Source: HGM13006 sp900757695
GTDB lineage: Bacteria > Bacillota > Clostridia > Oscillospirales > Oscillospiraceae
Assembly: GCA_959607825.1 (NCBI GenBank)
Contig: CAUHNW010000015.1
Coordinates: 1-64,000 of the forward strand
Reading direction: 5' to 3'
Length of the DNA: 64,000 nucleotides
The position numbers and the translations under genes are program-made. The notes beneath the pieces are model-generated. The model saw only the letters and a program-made list of their open reading frames with translations, was not told the origin of the DNA and ran no database searches. Positions 24,118-32,014 of this stretch are shown here, piece after piece; positions within the stretch are counted from its first letter, which is position 1, and each line of letters starts with the position of its first letter.

Positions 24118-25029
24118 ATGAAGAGACATAAATGGACACGGCTGGCGGCCCTGGGGCTGGCGCTGGCACTGATGATTGCAGGCCCCTTTGGAACGCTGAC
24201 CGCATCGGCAGCAGATGACAGCTATCGGGAATATAAGCCGCCCAGAAATATGCCGCAGGCGCCCCAGTGGGAAGAGCGGGAGGTAAGCTGCCGCTCCGGA
24301 AGCAATACACTGCGGGGGACGCTGACCATTCCTAAGGAATACGAAGGGGAGATCCCTGTTGCGATTCTGCTTCATGGCCTGAATACGGATAGAAGCTGGT
24401 GCGATGATATTGCGTGGATGCTGGCGGATAACGGAATTGCAAGCGTACGCTTTGACTTCGACGGCAATGGCGCCAGTGACGGTGCACAGGAGAATATGAC
24501 GATCTCCTCCGAAGTGCGGGATACTGTGGCGATTCTTGACTATGTGGAAAGTCTTAGCTTTACGGATCGGGACAATATTCTGATGGTTGGGAAGAGCATG
24601 GGGGCGGTAGACGCCGTGCTGGCGGCACAGGGCCGGGGCAGCGAGATCAAAGCAATGTGCCTCTGGTATCCGGGCTTTGGCGTGGCAGATGCAACCCGGC
24701 ACGGGTTCCTGCTGGGGTCGTTCTTCAATCCCTTTGACCTGCCGGAGACGGTGGAGGCTGCCGGGTATACCTATGGAAAAGAGTTCATACGGGAGGCGCA
24801 GTCTCTGGATTACCAAAGCGTCTGCGCTGACTATAACGGCCCGGTGATGATCCTCCATGGCGATGCGGATTTTATTGCGCCGGTTCAATACAGTGAAGAG
24901 GTCGTGAATATTTTCCCGGATTGTACGCTTCAGGTGGTGCCCGGTGGCTATCATGGCTTTTTTGGTTGGCAGGAAGTGAAGGCGCTGGGGGACATGCTGG
25001 ACTTCTTCCAGACCCATATCGATATGTGA
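24118..25029 (+). CDS. Secreted alpha/beta hydrolase
   Basis: The 303-residue protein has a signal peptide (WTRLAALGLALALMIAGPFGTLTASA). The hydrolase core has the oxyanion segment LLHGLNTDRSWCDDI, nucleophile elbow VGKSMGAVD (Ser in GKSMG, about residue 160), Asp in HGDADFIAP and His in GGYHGFF. It resembles the BAAT/dienelactone-hydrolase-like serine peptidase group; the substrate could be an ester or a short peptide. The start at 24118 is chosen for its GAGAG site and signal peptide; an ATG at 24100 is possible. Single gene between a weak promoter region and a strong terminator. Confidence 0.82.
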   Translation: MKRHKWTRLAALGLALALMIAGPFGTLTASAADDSYREYKPPRNMPQAPQWEEREVSCRSGSNTLRGTLTIPKEYEGEIPVAILLHGLNTDRSWCDDIAWMLADNGIASVRFDFDGNGASDGAQENMTISSEVRDTVAILDYVESLSFTDRDNILMVGKSMGAVDAVLAAQGRGSEIKAMCLWYPGFGVADATRHGFLLGSFFNPFDLPETVEAAGYTYGKEFIREAQSLDYQSVCADYNGPVMILHGDADFIAPVQYSEEVVNIFPDCTLQVVPGGYHGFFGWQEVKALGDMLDFFQTHIDM

Positions 25030-25040
25030 GCATCAATTAG

Positions 25041-25071
25041 ATGGCCGCTGCATAACAGGTGCAGCGGCCAT
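25041..25071. terminator. Bidirectional terminator between hydrolase and spoVT
   Basis: ATGGCCGCTGCA pairs with TGCAGCGGCCAT, followed by TTTTGCG on the plus side. Confidence 0.8.
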
Positions 25072-25085
25072 TTTGCGCAATAAAA

Positions 25086-25625
25086 TCAGGGCTCCATCTG
25101 CTGCCCCAGAAATCCCGCCACAGTCTGACAGATTTTCTGTTCTGTTTCACCCACCGGGGCAGACTTGTCATCCATGAGCACCATGACACAGCCCATAAGA
25201 TCTCCGCCGGAAAGGATAGGGGCTGCCACGCCAAGATAGTAACCGTCCACATGCTCTGCTGCACGGAGGCGGCTGCCGCCGTCATAGCGATAGGGCTTGC
25301 GCTGCTCCATGATCTGTTCCAGTTCCCGGGAGTTCTGCTTGTCCATGAGATCTCGCTTGGGTGCACCACTGAGCGCAATGATCGAGTCACGATCCGAAAC
25401 GGCGGCAATGCGGCCAGTGTTGCGGCCAAGACTGTTGCAGATCTGCGTCGCAAACTCTCCCAGCTCCCCCATGGGGGAGTATTTTTTGAAAATAACTTCG
25501 CCATCTTTTTCTGTGAAAATCTCCAAGGGGTCACCCTCACGGATCCGCAGTGTTCTTCGAATCTCCTTTGGGATGACCACGCGGCCAAGATCGTCGATCC
25601 GCCGGACAATTCCAGTTGCTTTCAT
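25086..25625 (-). CDS. spoVT: Stage V sporulation regulator SpoVT (AbrB + GAF)
   Basis: The 179-residue length equals that of Bacillus SpoVT. An AbrB-type swapped-hairpin DNA-binding domain covers residues 1-50 (MKATGIVRRIDDLGRVVIPKEIRRTLRIREGDPLEIF). A GAF-like domain follows (RIAAVSDRDSIIALSG, GGDLMGCVMVLMDD). In Bacillus SpoVT tunes sigma-G genes in the forespore. AbrB paralogues are common, but the GAF tail and length make SpoVT the best call. The start follows GGAGGAAGTTCCT. It shows that this organism belongs to a spore-forming lineage. Confidence 0.9.
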   Translation of the reverse strand: MKATGIVRRIDDLGRVVIPKEIRRTLRIREGDPLEIFTEKDGEVIFKKYSPMGELGEFATQICNSLGRNTGRIAAVSDRDSIIALSGAPKRDLMDKQNSRELEQIMEQRKPYRYDGGSRLRAAEHVDGYYLGVAAPILSGGDLMGCVMVLMDDKSAPVGETEQKICQTVAGFLGQQMEP

Positions 25626-25735
25626 ATAGGAACTTCCTCCAATTTCTTGTATCGTCAAATCTATTATCTGCCTCGAAAGGCTTTTTATGCGAGATGCAAA
25701 ATGGGGGTTATTTCCTGCCCTGTGGATGTCTGTGC

Positions 25736-25764
25736 TTGCATTTCGTGGGAGCTCCGCTTATAAT
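25736..25764 (+). promoter_or_regulatory. Promoter of sstT
   Basis: TTGCAT at 25736-25741, 17-bp spacer, TATAAT at 25759-25764. Confidence 0.7.
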
Positions 25765-25840
25765 ATAGACCGTTTCGCCTCTGCTGCTGTTATAGCGGGG
25801 GAGAAAAGAGACATATTTGAAAAGAGAGAAGATGTACCAC

Positions 25841-27109
25841 ATGAATCAACTTGTCAAAGCAGCAAAAAAGGTGGCGGCTGTGTACAACAGCATCAGCCTG
25901 ATTTTGCGCATTGCGATCGGACTGGTGGTCGGCGCAATCCTGGCGCTGGTCTGCCCCGGTGCTGTTTGGCTGGAGGAACTTGGAAACCTGTTTGTCGGAG
26001 CGCTGAAGGGCATTGCTCCTGTACTGGTCTTTGTGATCGTTGCCAGTGCGCTGGCGCAGGGATCGTCAAAGCTGGACCGCCGGTTCGGAACGGTGGTTTG
26101 GCTCTACATGCTGACCACGTTTGTGGCGGCGGCACTCAGCGTTGTAACCAGTAAGCTGTTCCCACAGACGCTGGTGCTGGCGGAAGCTGCCGAGGCGGAG
26201 GTGATACCGCAGGGGCTTGGAGAGGTCATGCATACGCTGCTGTCCAATATTGTATCCAATCCCATTGCCTCCATTATGAATGGAAATTACATCGGTATCC
26301 TGCTGTGGGCCTGCCTGTTTGGCATTGCTATGAAGAAGCTGGGGAAGGATACTACCAAGTCCCTTATGAGCGATACTGCGGATGCGGTCTCTGCAATTGT
26401 CCGCTGGATCATCAATCTGGCGCCCTTCGGCATTATGGGGCTGGTATTTACCAATGTGGTGAGCAACGGCCTGTCCATCTTTACTCAGTACGGCCATCTG
26501 CTTCTGCTGCTGGTGGGCACGATGCTATTTATGGCGCTGGTAATCAACCCCCTTATCATTTTCCTGTATCTCCACTGCAACCCCTATCCGCTGGTGTTCC
26601 GCTGCCTGCGGGAGAGCGGCCTGACTGCCTTCTTTACCCGCAGCTCCGCCGCCAACATCCCGGTGAATATGGCGCTGTGTGAGAAGCTGGGATTGGATAA
26701 GGACATCTATGCTGTGTCCATTCCGCTGGGCGCTACCATCAATATGGACGGTGCCGCCATCACCATTACCATTATGGCACTGGCGGCTGCCAATACACTG
26801 GGGATGCAGGTCTCTGTACCCGCCGCAGTCCTGCTTTCCATCATGTCCGCATTGGGGGCCTGCGGCGCATCCGGTGTGGCGGGCGGCTCTCTGCTGCTGA
26901 TCCCCATGGCCTGCTCCCTGTTTGGTATTTCCAACGATGTGGCCATGCAGGTGGTTGGCGTGGGCTTTATCATCGGCGTGATTCAGGATTCCGTAGAGAC
27001 TGCGTTGAACTCTGCCGGTGATGTAGAGTTCGCGGCAACTGCGGAGTATCACCAGTGGCTCAAGGACGGCAAGCCCCTTCCGGATTTTCTGCGGGGCAAA
27101 AGAAAATAA
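25841..27109 (+). CDS. sstT: Serine/threonine:sodium symporter SstT
   Basis: A 422-residue member of the dicarboxylate/amino-acid:cation symporter family. It has the SstT-type N-terminus (SLILRIAIGLVVGAILALVCPG), RSSAANIPVNMALCEKLGL in hairpin HP1, GATINMDGAAITITIMALAAAN in TM7 (NMDG sodium site) and GACGASGVAGGSLLLIPMACSLFG in HP2. It imports L-serine and L-threonine with sodium. The start at 25841 (MNQLVKAAKK) matches family N-termini; an ATG nine bases earlier is equally close to the AGAGAGAAG site. It is transcribed alone. Confidence 0.93.
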   Translation: MNQLVKAAKKVAAVYNSISLILRIAIGLVVGAILALVCPGAVWLEELGNLFVGALKGIAPVLVFVIVASALAQGSSKLDRRFGTVVWLYMLTTFVAAALSVVTSKLFPQTLVLAEAAEAEVIPQGLGEVMHTLLSNIVSNPIASIMNGNYIGILLWACLFGIAMKKLGKDTTKSLMSDTADAVSAIVRWIINLAPFGIMGLVFTNVVSNGLSIFTQYGHLLLLLVGTMLFMALVINPLIIFLYLHCNPYPLVFRCLRESGLTAFFTRSSAANIPVNMALCEKLGLDKDIYAVSIPLGATINMDGAAITITIMALAAANTLGMQVSVPAAVLLSIMSALGACGASGVAGGSLLLIPMACSLFGISNDVAMQVVGVGFIIGVIQDSVETALNSAGDVEFAATAEYHQWLKDGKPLPDFLRGKRK

Positions 27110-27160
27110 AAAAGCCGATGCCCGAGCTATGGGCAAATCATAAAGCAACGATATAGAACA

Positions 27161-27204
27161 CACGGTGCAGTCCACAGGGCATGGGCTGTACCGTGATGTT
27201 TTTT
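27161..27204 (+). terminator. Intrinsic terminator after sstT
   Basis: CACGGTGCAGTCC pairs with GGGCTGTACCGTG, then TGTTTTTTAT. Confidence 0.65.
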
Positions 27205-27284
27205 ATGACCACTGCAAAAACGGAGAAAAATATGATACGATAAACCCGGAAAAGCGGAATTTTGCAGGGAAGGAGGTGAGAAGC

Positions 27285-29048
27285 GTGACAGCATCCATGA
27301 CGCTGTGGGCAGTCCGGGGAATGGCGTGCCTGCTGGCAGCCATCGCCGGGAGAATATGGGCATCCCATGCCGGAATAAAAGGACAGATGGAGCGGGCCCT
27401 TGCATGGCTGAGCTTTGTGGTGCCCTTTGGAGCAGGGGGATTTTTTCCGATATTCTACCTGCTGACGGGGGGATACCTGCTGTGTGTGCTGGTACGCTGG
27501 CGAAAAACCGGCCATGCGTTTCTACTGTACTGGAATACCGCAGCTGCGGCGGCTGCGCTGCTGGCAATGGGCTATTTGCTGACGCCGCTCTGGGCCGCAG
27601 ATCGGGGCAGTGCGTGGCTGGGTGTGACGAGGACACCGGTACTGCTTCTGTATCTGCTGGCGTGGATGCAGACGGAGTCCCGGGAGCGACAGAAGATCGA
27701 ACGGGCAATTCCGGCAGCCGGAGCGCTGATGGTGCTGGCCAGCATTCCCATGCAATACATACCGGGGCTGCAAAGCATGATCGCACCCCAGGGGCGCTTG
27801 GCGGGATTCTTTGAGTATTCCAACACTTTTGCGCTGTTTCTGGTGGCAGGGATGGCGGTGCAATATACGAAGAAGGAAAGAACGAGACGGGATGATGGGA
27901 TCGACCTGATTTTGATGCTGGGGATCTTCCTCAGCGGAAGCCGCACAAGCTTCCTGCTGCTGGGGGCGGTGCTGATCGCAGGGTGCCTGTATCAGCGCCG
28001 GGCACGGTTTGCCCTGACAGCTCTGGGGATGTTTGCTCTGCTGCTGGGCGGCTCCATGGTGCTGCGGCTGGTGCTGGGGCAGGTGGCGGCCAACCGGTAC
28101 TTGACCACCAGTGTCCGGGATTCTACCCTGCTGGTTCGTCTGCTCTATTGGAAGGACGCAGTTCCGGTGCTCCTGCGCCATCCCTTTGGCCTTGGTTATA
28201 TGGGCTATCGGGCGGTGCAGGGCAGCATACAGACCGGGGTGTATTCCGTGGCCTTTGTCCACAATGGCCTGCTGCAGCTGCTGCTGGATATCGGCTGGGT
28301 GCCCACGGCGGCGCTGCTGTGGGCAGTGGTATGGAGCTTTTCCCGGCGGGGTGCAGACTGCCGGAAGCGGCTGCTGCTGGCGGTGATTTTGGGCCACTGC
28401 ATGATGGATTTTGATCTGCAATTCCTGTCTGTTTGGCTGATCCTCCTGCCGCTGCTGGACGTTCAATCTGGCAGGGAGCTATGGCTTCGGAAGGAACCGG
28501 AAAAGCTGGCGGGGGCTGCGGTCGTAATTCTGCTGCTTCTTGGAGCGTGGACGACCACCGGCGACATGCTCTGCCGGCTGGGGCTGAACCGGCAGAGCCT
28601 TACGGTGACGCCCTTTTATACTCCGGCACTGGAACGGCAGCTGGCGGAATGTGAGAACGCCGCAGAGCGGAATGAGACGGCGGAACAGATTTTGCGGCAG
28701 AACCCATATTCCGCAGATGCGTGGGAGGCAAAAGCCGAAGCTGCCGGAGAAAGCAGAAATCTTTCCGCCATGATCGTCTGTGGGGAGCGGGTCATGGAGC
28801 TGAATCCATATGACTGCAATGTCTATCTCCGCTGCTTTGACCGGCTTTGGAATGCCATGGAGGCGTGCCAGTGGCGGGGGAATAGGGCCGGGGTGCGCCA
28901 GTGCGCAGAGGCACTCCGGGATATTCCCAGACGGATGGAAATGGTGAAACGGGAAACGGACCCCTTGGGCTGGAAGATCCAGCACCGGCCGCAGCTGAAC
29001 CTGCCGGCAGAATATCAGCGAAAGCTGGGACGCCTCCGGGGCATGTAG
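27285..29048 (+). CDS. O-antigen ligase/polymerase-like membrane protein with C-terminal helical repeat domain
   Basis: The 587-residue protein has about eleven membrane helices over residues 1-430. A polar loop typical of Wzy_C/WaaL proteins carries FFEYSNTFALFLVAGM, LSGSRTSFLLL and VHNGLLQLLLDIGWVPT. A soluble tail of about 140 residues looks like TPR-type helices (YSADAWEAKAEAAGES, LNPYDCNVYLRCFDR). It should polymerise or transfer a lipid-linked glycan outside the membrane. Start is GTG at 27285 after AAGGAGGTGAGAAGC; longer upstream frames lack a site. It stands away from the 5-12 kb cluster, which has its own polymerase, so it may serve another polymer. Confidence 0.75.
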   Translation: MTASMTLWAVRGMACLLAAIAGRIWASHAGIKGQMERALAWLSFVVPFGAGGFFPIFYLLTGGYLLCVLVRWRKTGHAFLLYWNTAAAAAALLAMGYLLTPLWAADRGSAWLGVTRTPVLLLYLLAWMQTESRERQKIERAIPAAGALMVLASIPMQYIPGLQSMIAPQGRLAGFFEYSNTFALFLVAGMAVQYTKKERTRRDDGIDLILMLGIFLSGSRTSFLLLGAVLIAGCLYQRRARFALTALGMFALLLGGSMVLRLVLGQVAANRYLTTSVRDSTLLVRLLYWKDAVPVLLRHPFGLGYMGYRAVQGSIQTGVYSVAFVHNGLLQLLLDIGWVPTAALLWAVVWSFSRRGADCRKRLLLAVILGHCMMDFDLQFLSVWLILLPLLDVQSGRELWLRKEPEKLAGAAVVILLLLGAWTTTGDMLCRLGLNRQSLTVTPFYTPALERQLAECENAAERNETAEQILRQNPYSADAWEAKAEAAGESRNLSAMIVCGERVMELNPYDCNVYLRCFDRLWNAMEACQWRGNRAGVRQCAEALRDIPRRMEMVKRETDPLGWKIQHRPQLNLPAEYQRKLGRLRGM

Positions 29049-29081
29049 GAGATCCCTTCATAATATGGATTTCATCGCAGT

Positions 29082-29111
29082 ATGGCGCTGCACAGCAAGG
29101 GCTGTGCAGTG
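29082..29111 (+). terminator. Hairpin after the ligase-like gene
   Basis: GGCGCTGCACAGC pairs with GCTGTGCAGTGCC around AAGG. No T-run follows; the repeat element begins five bases later. Confidence 0.55.
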
Positions 29112-29115
29112 CCAT

Positions 29116-29317
29116 GAGACTGTCGAAAAACCTATTGGGTTTTTCGACAAAGTCTCCTGCCGGACACTGCGCGCGCCCTTTGTCCGCTTAAGGCGGACAA
29201 AGAACACACTTGTGCCCTATATAGTATTTTGTGTCGTGTACACGCCCCTCCACAAAATGAATTTGATTTCATTTGCTGCTAAGGCAGCAAACTCTGCGAG
29301 GCTTTTTTGACAAGCTG
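29116..29317 (+). mobile_element. 202-bp interspersed structured repeat, copy 2
   Basis: Same orientation, length and hairpins as the copy at 12714-12915, with about eight base differences, several in the two short AT-rich segments between hairpins. It is again placed between two hairpins in an intergenic gap behind a plus-strand envelope gene. An open frame running through it has no ribosome-binding site and is judged spurious. Confidence 0.7.
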
Positions 29318-29356
29318 ATGGGCCTGCTGCAAAACGTAATCATTTTGCAACAGGCC
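29318..29356 (+). terminator. Hairpin terminator right of repeat copy 2
   Basis: GGGCCTGCTGCAAAA pairs with TTTTGCAACAGGCCC (one mismatch), then GTTTTGGG. Confidence 0.65.
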
Positions 29357-29391
29357 CGTTTTGGGCGCAAAGGAGGAAATCGGCGGACGGA

Positions 29392-29420
29392 TTGACGAAT
29401 GGTAGCGGTTGTGGTATCAT
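29392..29420 (+). promoter_or_regulatory. Promoter of the coiled-coil membrane protein gene (twin copy 1)
   Basis: TTGACG at 29392-29397, 17-bp spacer ending GGTTGTGG, TATCAT at 29415-29420, followed by CGAATCA. The same arrangement recurs at 30241-30269. Confidence 0.7.
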
Positions 29421-29494
29421 CGAATCAACATTGGATGAACCATGCAGTACAGCCGTTGTACGATACTGCAACAGAAACGATGAGGGGGATAACC

Positions 29495-30244
29495 ATGGAA
29501 GACGAGAAGCTGAACGGAGCTGCCGAGCTGCCGGAGGAACAGGCAGAAGAAGCCGCAACGCTGCCGGTGGCAGCGTGTATGGAAGAGGAGAAGAAACGGT
29601 GGAAGGAACGGTTGGAGGTCTTAGAGCGGCAGGTGGAGCAGCTGCAGGCGCAGGTGGAAATGGAGGATGCCAAATCAGCCCAGAAGCTCGCTGCAAAAAA
29701 GCCTGCCCATGGCCAGCCGGGAACCATAGAGGACATCCAATACAAGGTCATGTGCTGGCTGTTTGGCAGGATCACTGCGGATATGATTCAGATTGCGGAC
29801 AAGATCGCAAAGAAAAAGGCGGATGTTATCCAGAAAATGATCCTGATGCAGAAGGAAATTGACGCTTATTACGGGAAAGACCCGGAAAAGCTGAATTCCG
29901 TAGAACTGATTAAGCGGGAAAAAGCTATCGATCATTATCAGCAAATGCAGCGTGAGGTACCGACGATGCTGGTTGGCACATTGGCTGGCGTATTGATAGG
30001 AGTACTCGTGGGAACCAGCGTACCGTTTGGGTGGTTTGTTCCTGTGGTGGTGTTGCTTATTGCGGTATTATTGGGTTACATTCGATCTGGCGGTAAATTT
30101 TCGACGCACTATGAGGAACTGCGTGGCGGAGCGTACGAAAAGGAGTGGATCCACAAGATCCTGAAAAAGCGGCAGGAGGCAAAGCGCCGGGAGCTGGAAG
30201 CGCAGACCCAAGGCCCTACTTTGATACCGAAAGATAACGATTGA
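29495..30244 (+). CDS. Coiled-coil membrane protein of unknown function
   Basis: A 249-residue protein I do not recognise. Residues 1-75 are acidic and helical with a likely coiled coil (EEEKKRWKERLEVLERQVEQLQAQVEMED). The middle is lysine-rich (DKIAKKKADVIQKMILMQKEIDAYYGKD). Two adjacent membrane helices follow at about 150-190 (MLVGTLAGVLIGVLVG, FVPVVVLLIAVLLGYI), and the tail is basic (HKILKKRQEAKRRELEAQ). Topology suggests both ends in the cytosol. The next gene, a MarR regulator, has nearly the same promoter, so the two are probably co-regulated. The start at 29495 follows GAGGGGGATAACC. Confidence 0.7.
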   Translation: MEDEKLNGAAELPEEQAEEAATLPVAACMEEEKKRWKERLEVLERQVEQLQAQVEMEDAKSAQKLAAKKPAHGQPGTIEDIQYKVMCWLFGRITADMIQIADKIAKKKADVIQKMILMQKEIDAYYGKDPEKLNSVELIKREKAIDHYQQMQREVPTMLVGTLAGVLIGVLVGTSVPFGWFVPVVVLLIAVLLGYIRSGGKFSTHYEELRGGAYEKEWIHKILKKRQEAKRRELEAQTQGPTLIPKDND

Positions 30245-30269
30245 CGAAACAAAAAGGTTGTGGTATCAT
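30241..30269 (+). promoter_or_regulatory. Promoter of the MarR gene (twin copy 2)
   Basis: TTGACG at 30241-30246 overlaps the stop of the preceding gene; 17-bp spacer, TATCAT at 30264-30269. From GGTTGTGG through CGAATCA it equals the promoter at 29392, so a shared operator over the -10 box is likely. Confidence 0.75.
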
Positions 30270-30300
30270 CGAATCATCATTGCGGAAAGAAGGCGGCGGC

Positions 30301-30768
30301 ATGGATCCCACAAAACGACAGATGACAAAAATTGCCCGGGAGGTCAGCAAGCTGGCAGGGCGGATGCTACGGGATCAGGGGATCGGAACGGCAGAGTTCG
30401 ATGTGGTACATGTGATCCGAAAAAATCCCGGGATCACCCAAGCCGGGATCCGTGACCAGCTCGGCATCGACAAGGGCGCCATGGCCCGGCAGATCGCCAG
30501 CTTGGAGGCCAAGGGCTTCCTGATCCGAAAGGAGAATCCGCAGGATGGCCGGAGCCAGCTGCTGTATGCGACTGAAAAGGCGGATCAGCTGAAAAATTCC
30601 AAGGCATACATTGAAAGCGTCTTCTATGAGTGGCTGTTGGAGCCCTTGAGCGATCAGCAGCGGCAGGAATTTGCCGCTACGCTGGAGACTCTGTATCTCC
30701 GCTCCCGGGAGCAGAGCCGGGCGGGATTCCCGGAGGTCGTGGAGCGGCTGGAAGAGAAGGAAGCCTGA
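30301..30768 (+). CDS. MarR family transcriptional regulator
   Basis: The 155-residue protein has the MarR winged helix: FDVVHVIRKNPGITQAGIRDQLGIDKGAMARQIASLEAKGFLIRKENPQDGRSQLLYATEKA, with the DxRS-type wing (DGRSQ). Flanking helices would form the dimer interface. MarR proteins usually repress their own promoter and that of a neighbour and release on binding small phenolic or other ligands. The identical promoter upstream of the preceding membrane-protein gene is the obvious second target. The start follows AAGGCGGCGGC. Confidence 0.9.
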   Translation: MDPTKRQMTKIAREVSKLAGRMLRDQGIGTAEFDVVHVIRKNPGITQAGIRDQLGIDKGAMARQIASLEAKGFLIRKENPQDGRSQLLYATEKADQLKNSKAYIESVFYEWLLEPLSDQQRQEFAATLETLYLRSREQSRAGFPEVVERLEEKEA

Positions 30769-30787
30769 CAACGCAGAAAAGTAAAAT

Positions 30788-30825
30788 AAGGCTGCACCCA
30801 AAGAAAAATGGGTGCAGCCTTTTGC
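30788..30825. terminator. Bidirectional terminator between MarR and hydroxyacyl-CoA dehydrogenase genes
   Basis: AAGGCTGCACCCA pairs with TGGGTGCAGCCTT around AAGAAAAA, with TTTT on the plus side. Confidence 0.85.
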
Positions 30826-30829
30826 GTGC

Positions 30830-31768
30830 TCAATAGCGGTAGAAGCCCTCACCGGCATTGATGCCGGTTTTTCCCTGATCCAGATAATCCTCTTTGAGCA
30901 GCTTTGCCAGCTTGCCGTGGAGGGTGGTGGGATCCTTGGCATCCGGGTAATTCATGATGATGTTGTAGGCGGTGGTGATGCCCACGATGTCCAGAATGCG
31001 GAAGGGGCCAAAGGGAGCGCCGGTGGCCAGCATCCAAGTCTGATCGATGGTTTCCACATCGGCAATGCCGTCAGCCAGCAGAGTCTGGGCGGACATCAGG
31101 AAGGGCACCAGCATGGAGTTGAGAATGTATCCGGCCTTCTCCTTTTTCAGCCGCATGGGGATCATGCCCATGTCTGCGGCAAACTGTGCCACAGCCTCAT
31201 AGGCTTCCGGAGCGGTTCCGCTGTGCCCCATGACCTCGGCAATGTTCTGCTTCCAGATGTTATTGGCAAAGTGCAGGGCAAGAAACTTTGCAGGGCGGCC
31301 TGTGGACTCCGCCAGAAGGCTGGGCAGCAGAGTGGAGGAATTGGTGGCAATGATGGTTTTCTCCGGCAGCAGGGGGCTCAGCTGGCTGAAAAAGGCTTCC
31401 TTGGCCTCGGGCTGCTCGGCCAGTGCCTCGATGACCAGATCAGCGTCTGCCACCGCAGCGGCAAGATCGGTTTCGTAGTGAAAGCCCTCATAGGCTGCGT
31501 CAGCCTTTTGAAGCAGCTTGTCGAAATCTGCCCCGGCGGGATCCTGATTCATCACAAGTCCACGGCTGACCGGCGTGGCGCCTGCCTTGGCAGCCTGAAG
31601 CTCGGCGGTGTAGATGCCGTGGAGCCGGGCAACCTTGGGACGAGCACGTTCCACAGATGCTTCGCTGCGGAGATAAGTGGTCACATGAAAGCCCGCATAG
31701 GAGCACTGATAGGCGATCTGGCTGCCCAGCACACCGCCGCCTGCGATAACAACATTTTGAATCTTCAT
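30830..31768 (-). CDS. 3-hydroxyacyl-CoA (3-hydroxybutyryl-CoA) dehydrogenase
   Basis: A 312-residue NAD(P)-dependent enzyme that interconverts 3-hydroxyacyl-CoA and 3-oxoacyl-CoA. The Rossmann motif is VVIAGGGVLGSQIAYQCSYAGF. LVIEALAEQPEAKEAFFSQLSPLLPEKTIIATNSSTLLPS contains the family's conserved E and NTSS-like segment, and the catalytic His is in LALHFANNIWKQNIAEVMGH. The C-terminal domain has GYILNSMLVPFL and DIVGITTAYNII. Butyrate-type fermentation would use it, but no other pathway gene is nearby. Its leader contains a tiny reading frame (see 31858-31875). Confidence 0.9.
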   Translation of the reverse strand: MKIQNVVIAGGGVLGSQIAYQCSYAGFHVTTYLRSEASVERARPKVARLHGIYTAELQAAKAGATPVSRGLVMNQDPAGADFDKLLQKADAAYEGFHYETDLAAAVADADLVIEALAEQPEAKEAFFSQLSPLLPEKTIIATNSSTLLPSLLAESTGRPAKFLALHFANNIWKQNIAEVMGHSGTAPEAYEAVAQFAADMGMIPMRLKKEKAGYILNSMLVPFLMSAQTLLADGIADVETIDQTWMLATGAPFGPFRILDIVGITTAYNIIMNYPDAKDPTTLHGKLAKLLKEDYLDQGKTGINAGEGFYRY

Positions 31769-31857
31769 AATGTCCTCCGTTCTGCCGGGATCAAAACGCC
31801 CGACTGTTTACATATAATCTGGAAAAGCTGCCGGGCTTCCAACAAAAAGCATGAAAA

Positions 31858-31894
31858 TCAAAGCAGCTTTGTCATTTCGTTCTCCTTCATTATA
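31858..31894 (-). promoter_or_regulatory. Extended -10 promoter and tiny leader ORF ahead of the hydroxyacyl-CoA dehydrogenase gene
   Basis: On the minus strand TGGTATAAT (-10 at 31889-31894) is followed by AAGGAG and a five-residue frame MTKLL-stop (31875-31858). AAAGCTGC inside that frame is complementary to GCAGCTTT about 37 bases downstream. Confidence 0.35.
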
Positions 31895-31965
31895 CCATGG
31901 TGCACGGGAAAATAGTTGTGCAGAGGAACGGGATTACAGGGGTGAATTGTAAATTTTGACGAAAG

Positions 31966-32005
31966 AATACGCACCCGGCGGAATGTTGTCCGTCAGGTGC
32001 GTATT
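31966..32005 (-). terminator. Hairpin terminator after the flavoprotein gene
   Basis: AATACGCACC-GGCGGA pairs with TCCGTC-GGTGCGTATT (one bulge). On the minus strand CTTTCG follows, so the T-run is weak. Confidence 0.6.
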
Positions 32006-32014
32006 TGTAATCGG

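Noticed and set aside
29065..29310. 81-residue open frame through repeat copy 2
   Set aside because: No ribosome-binding site; the frame is not kept as the same product in copy 1, and the sequence is dominated by hairpins.
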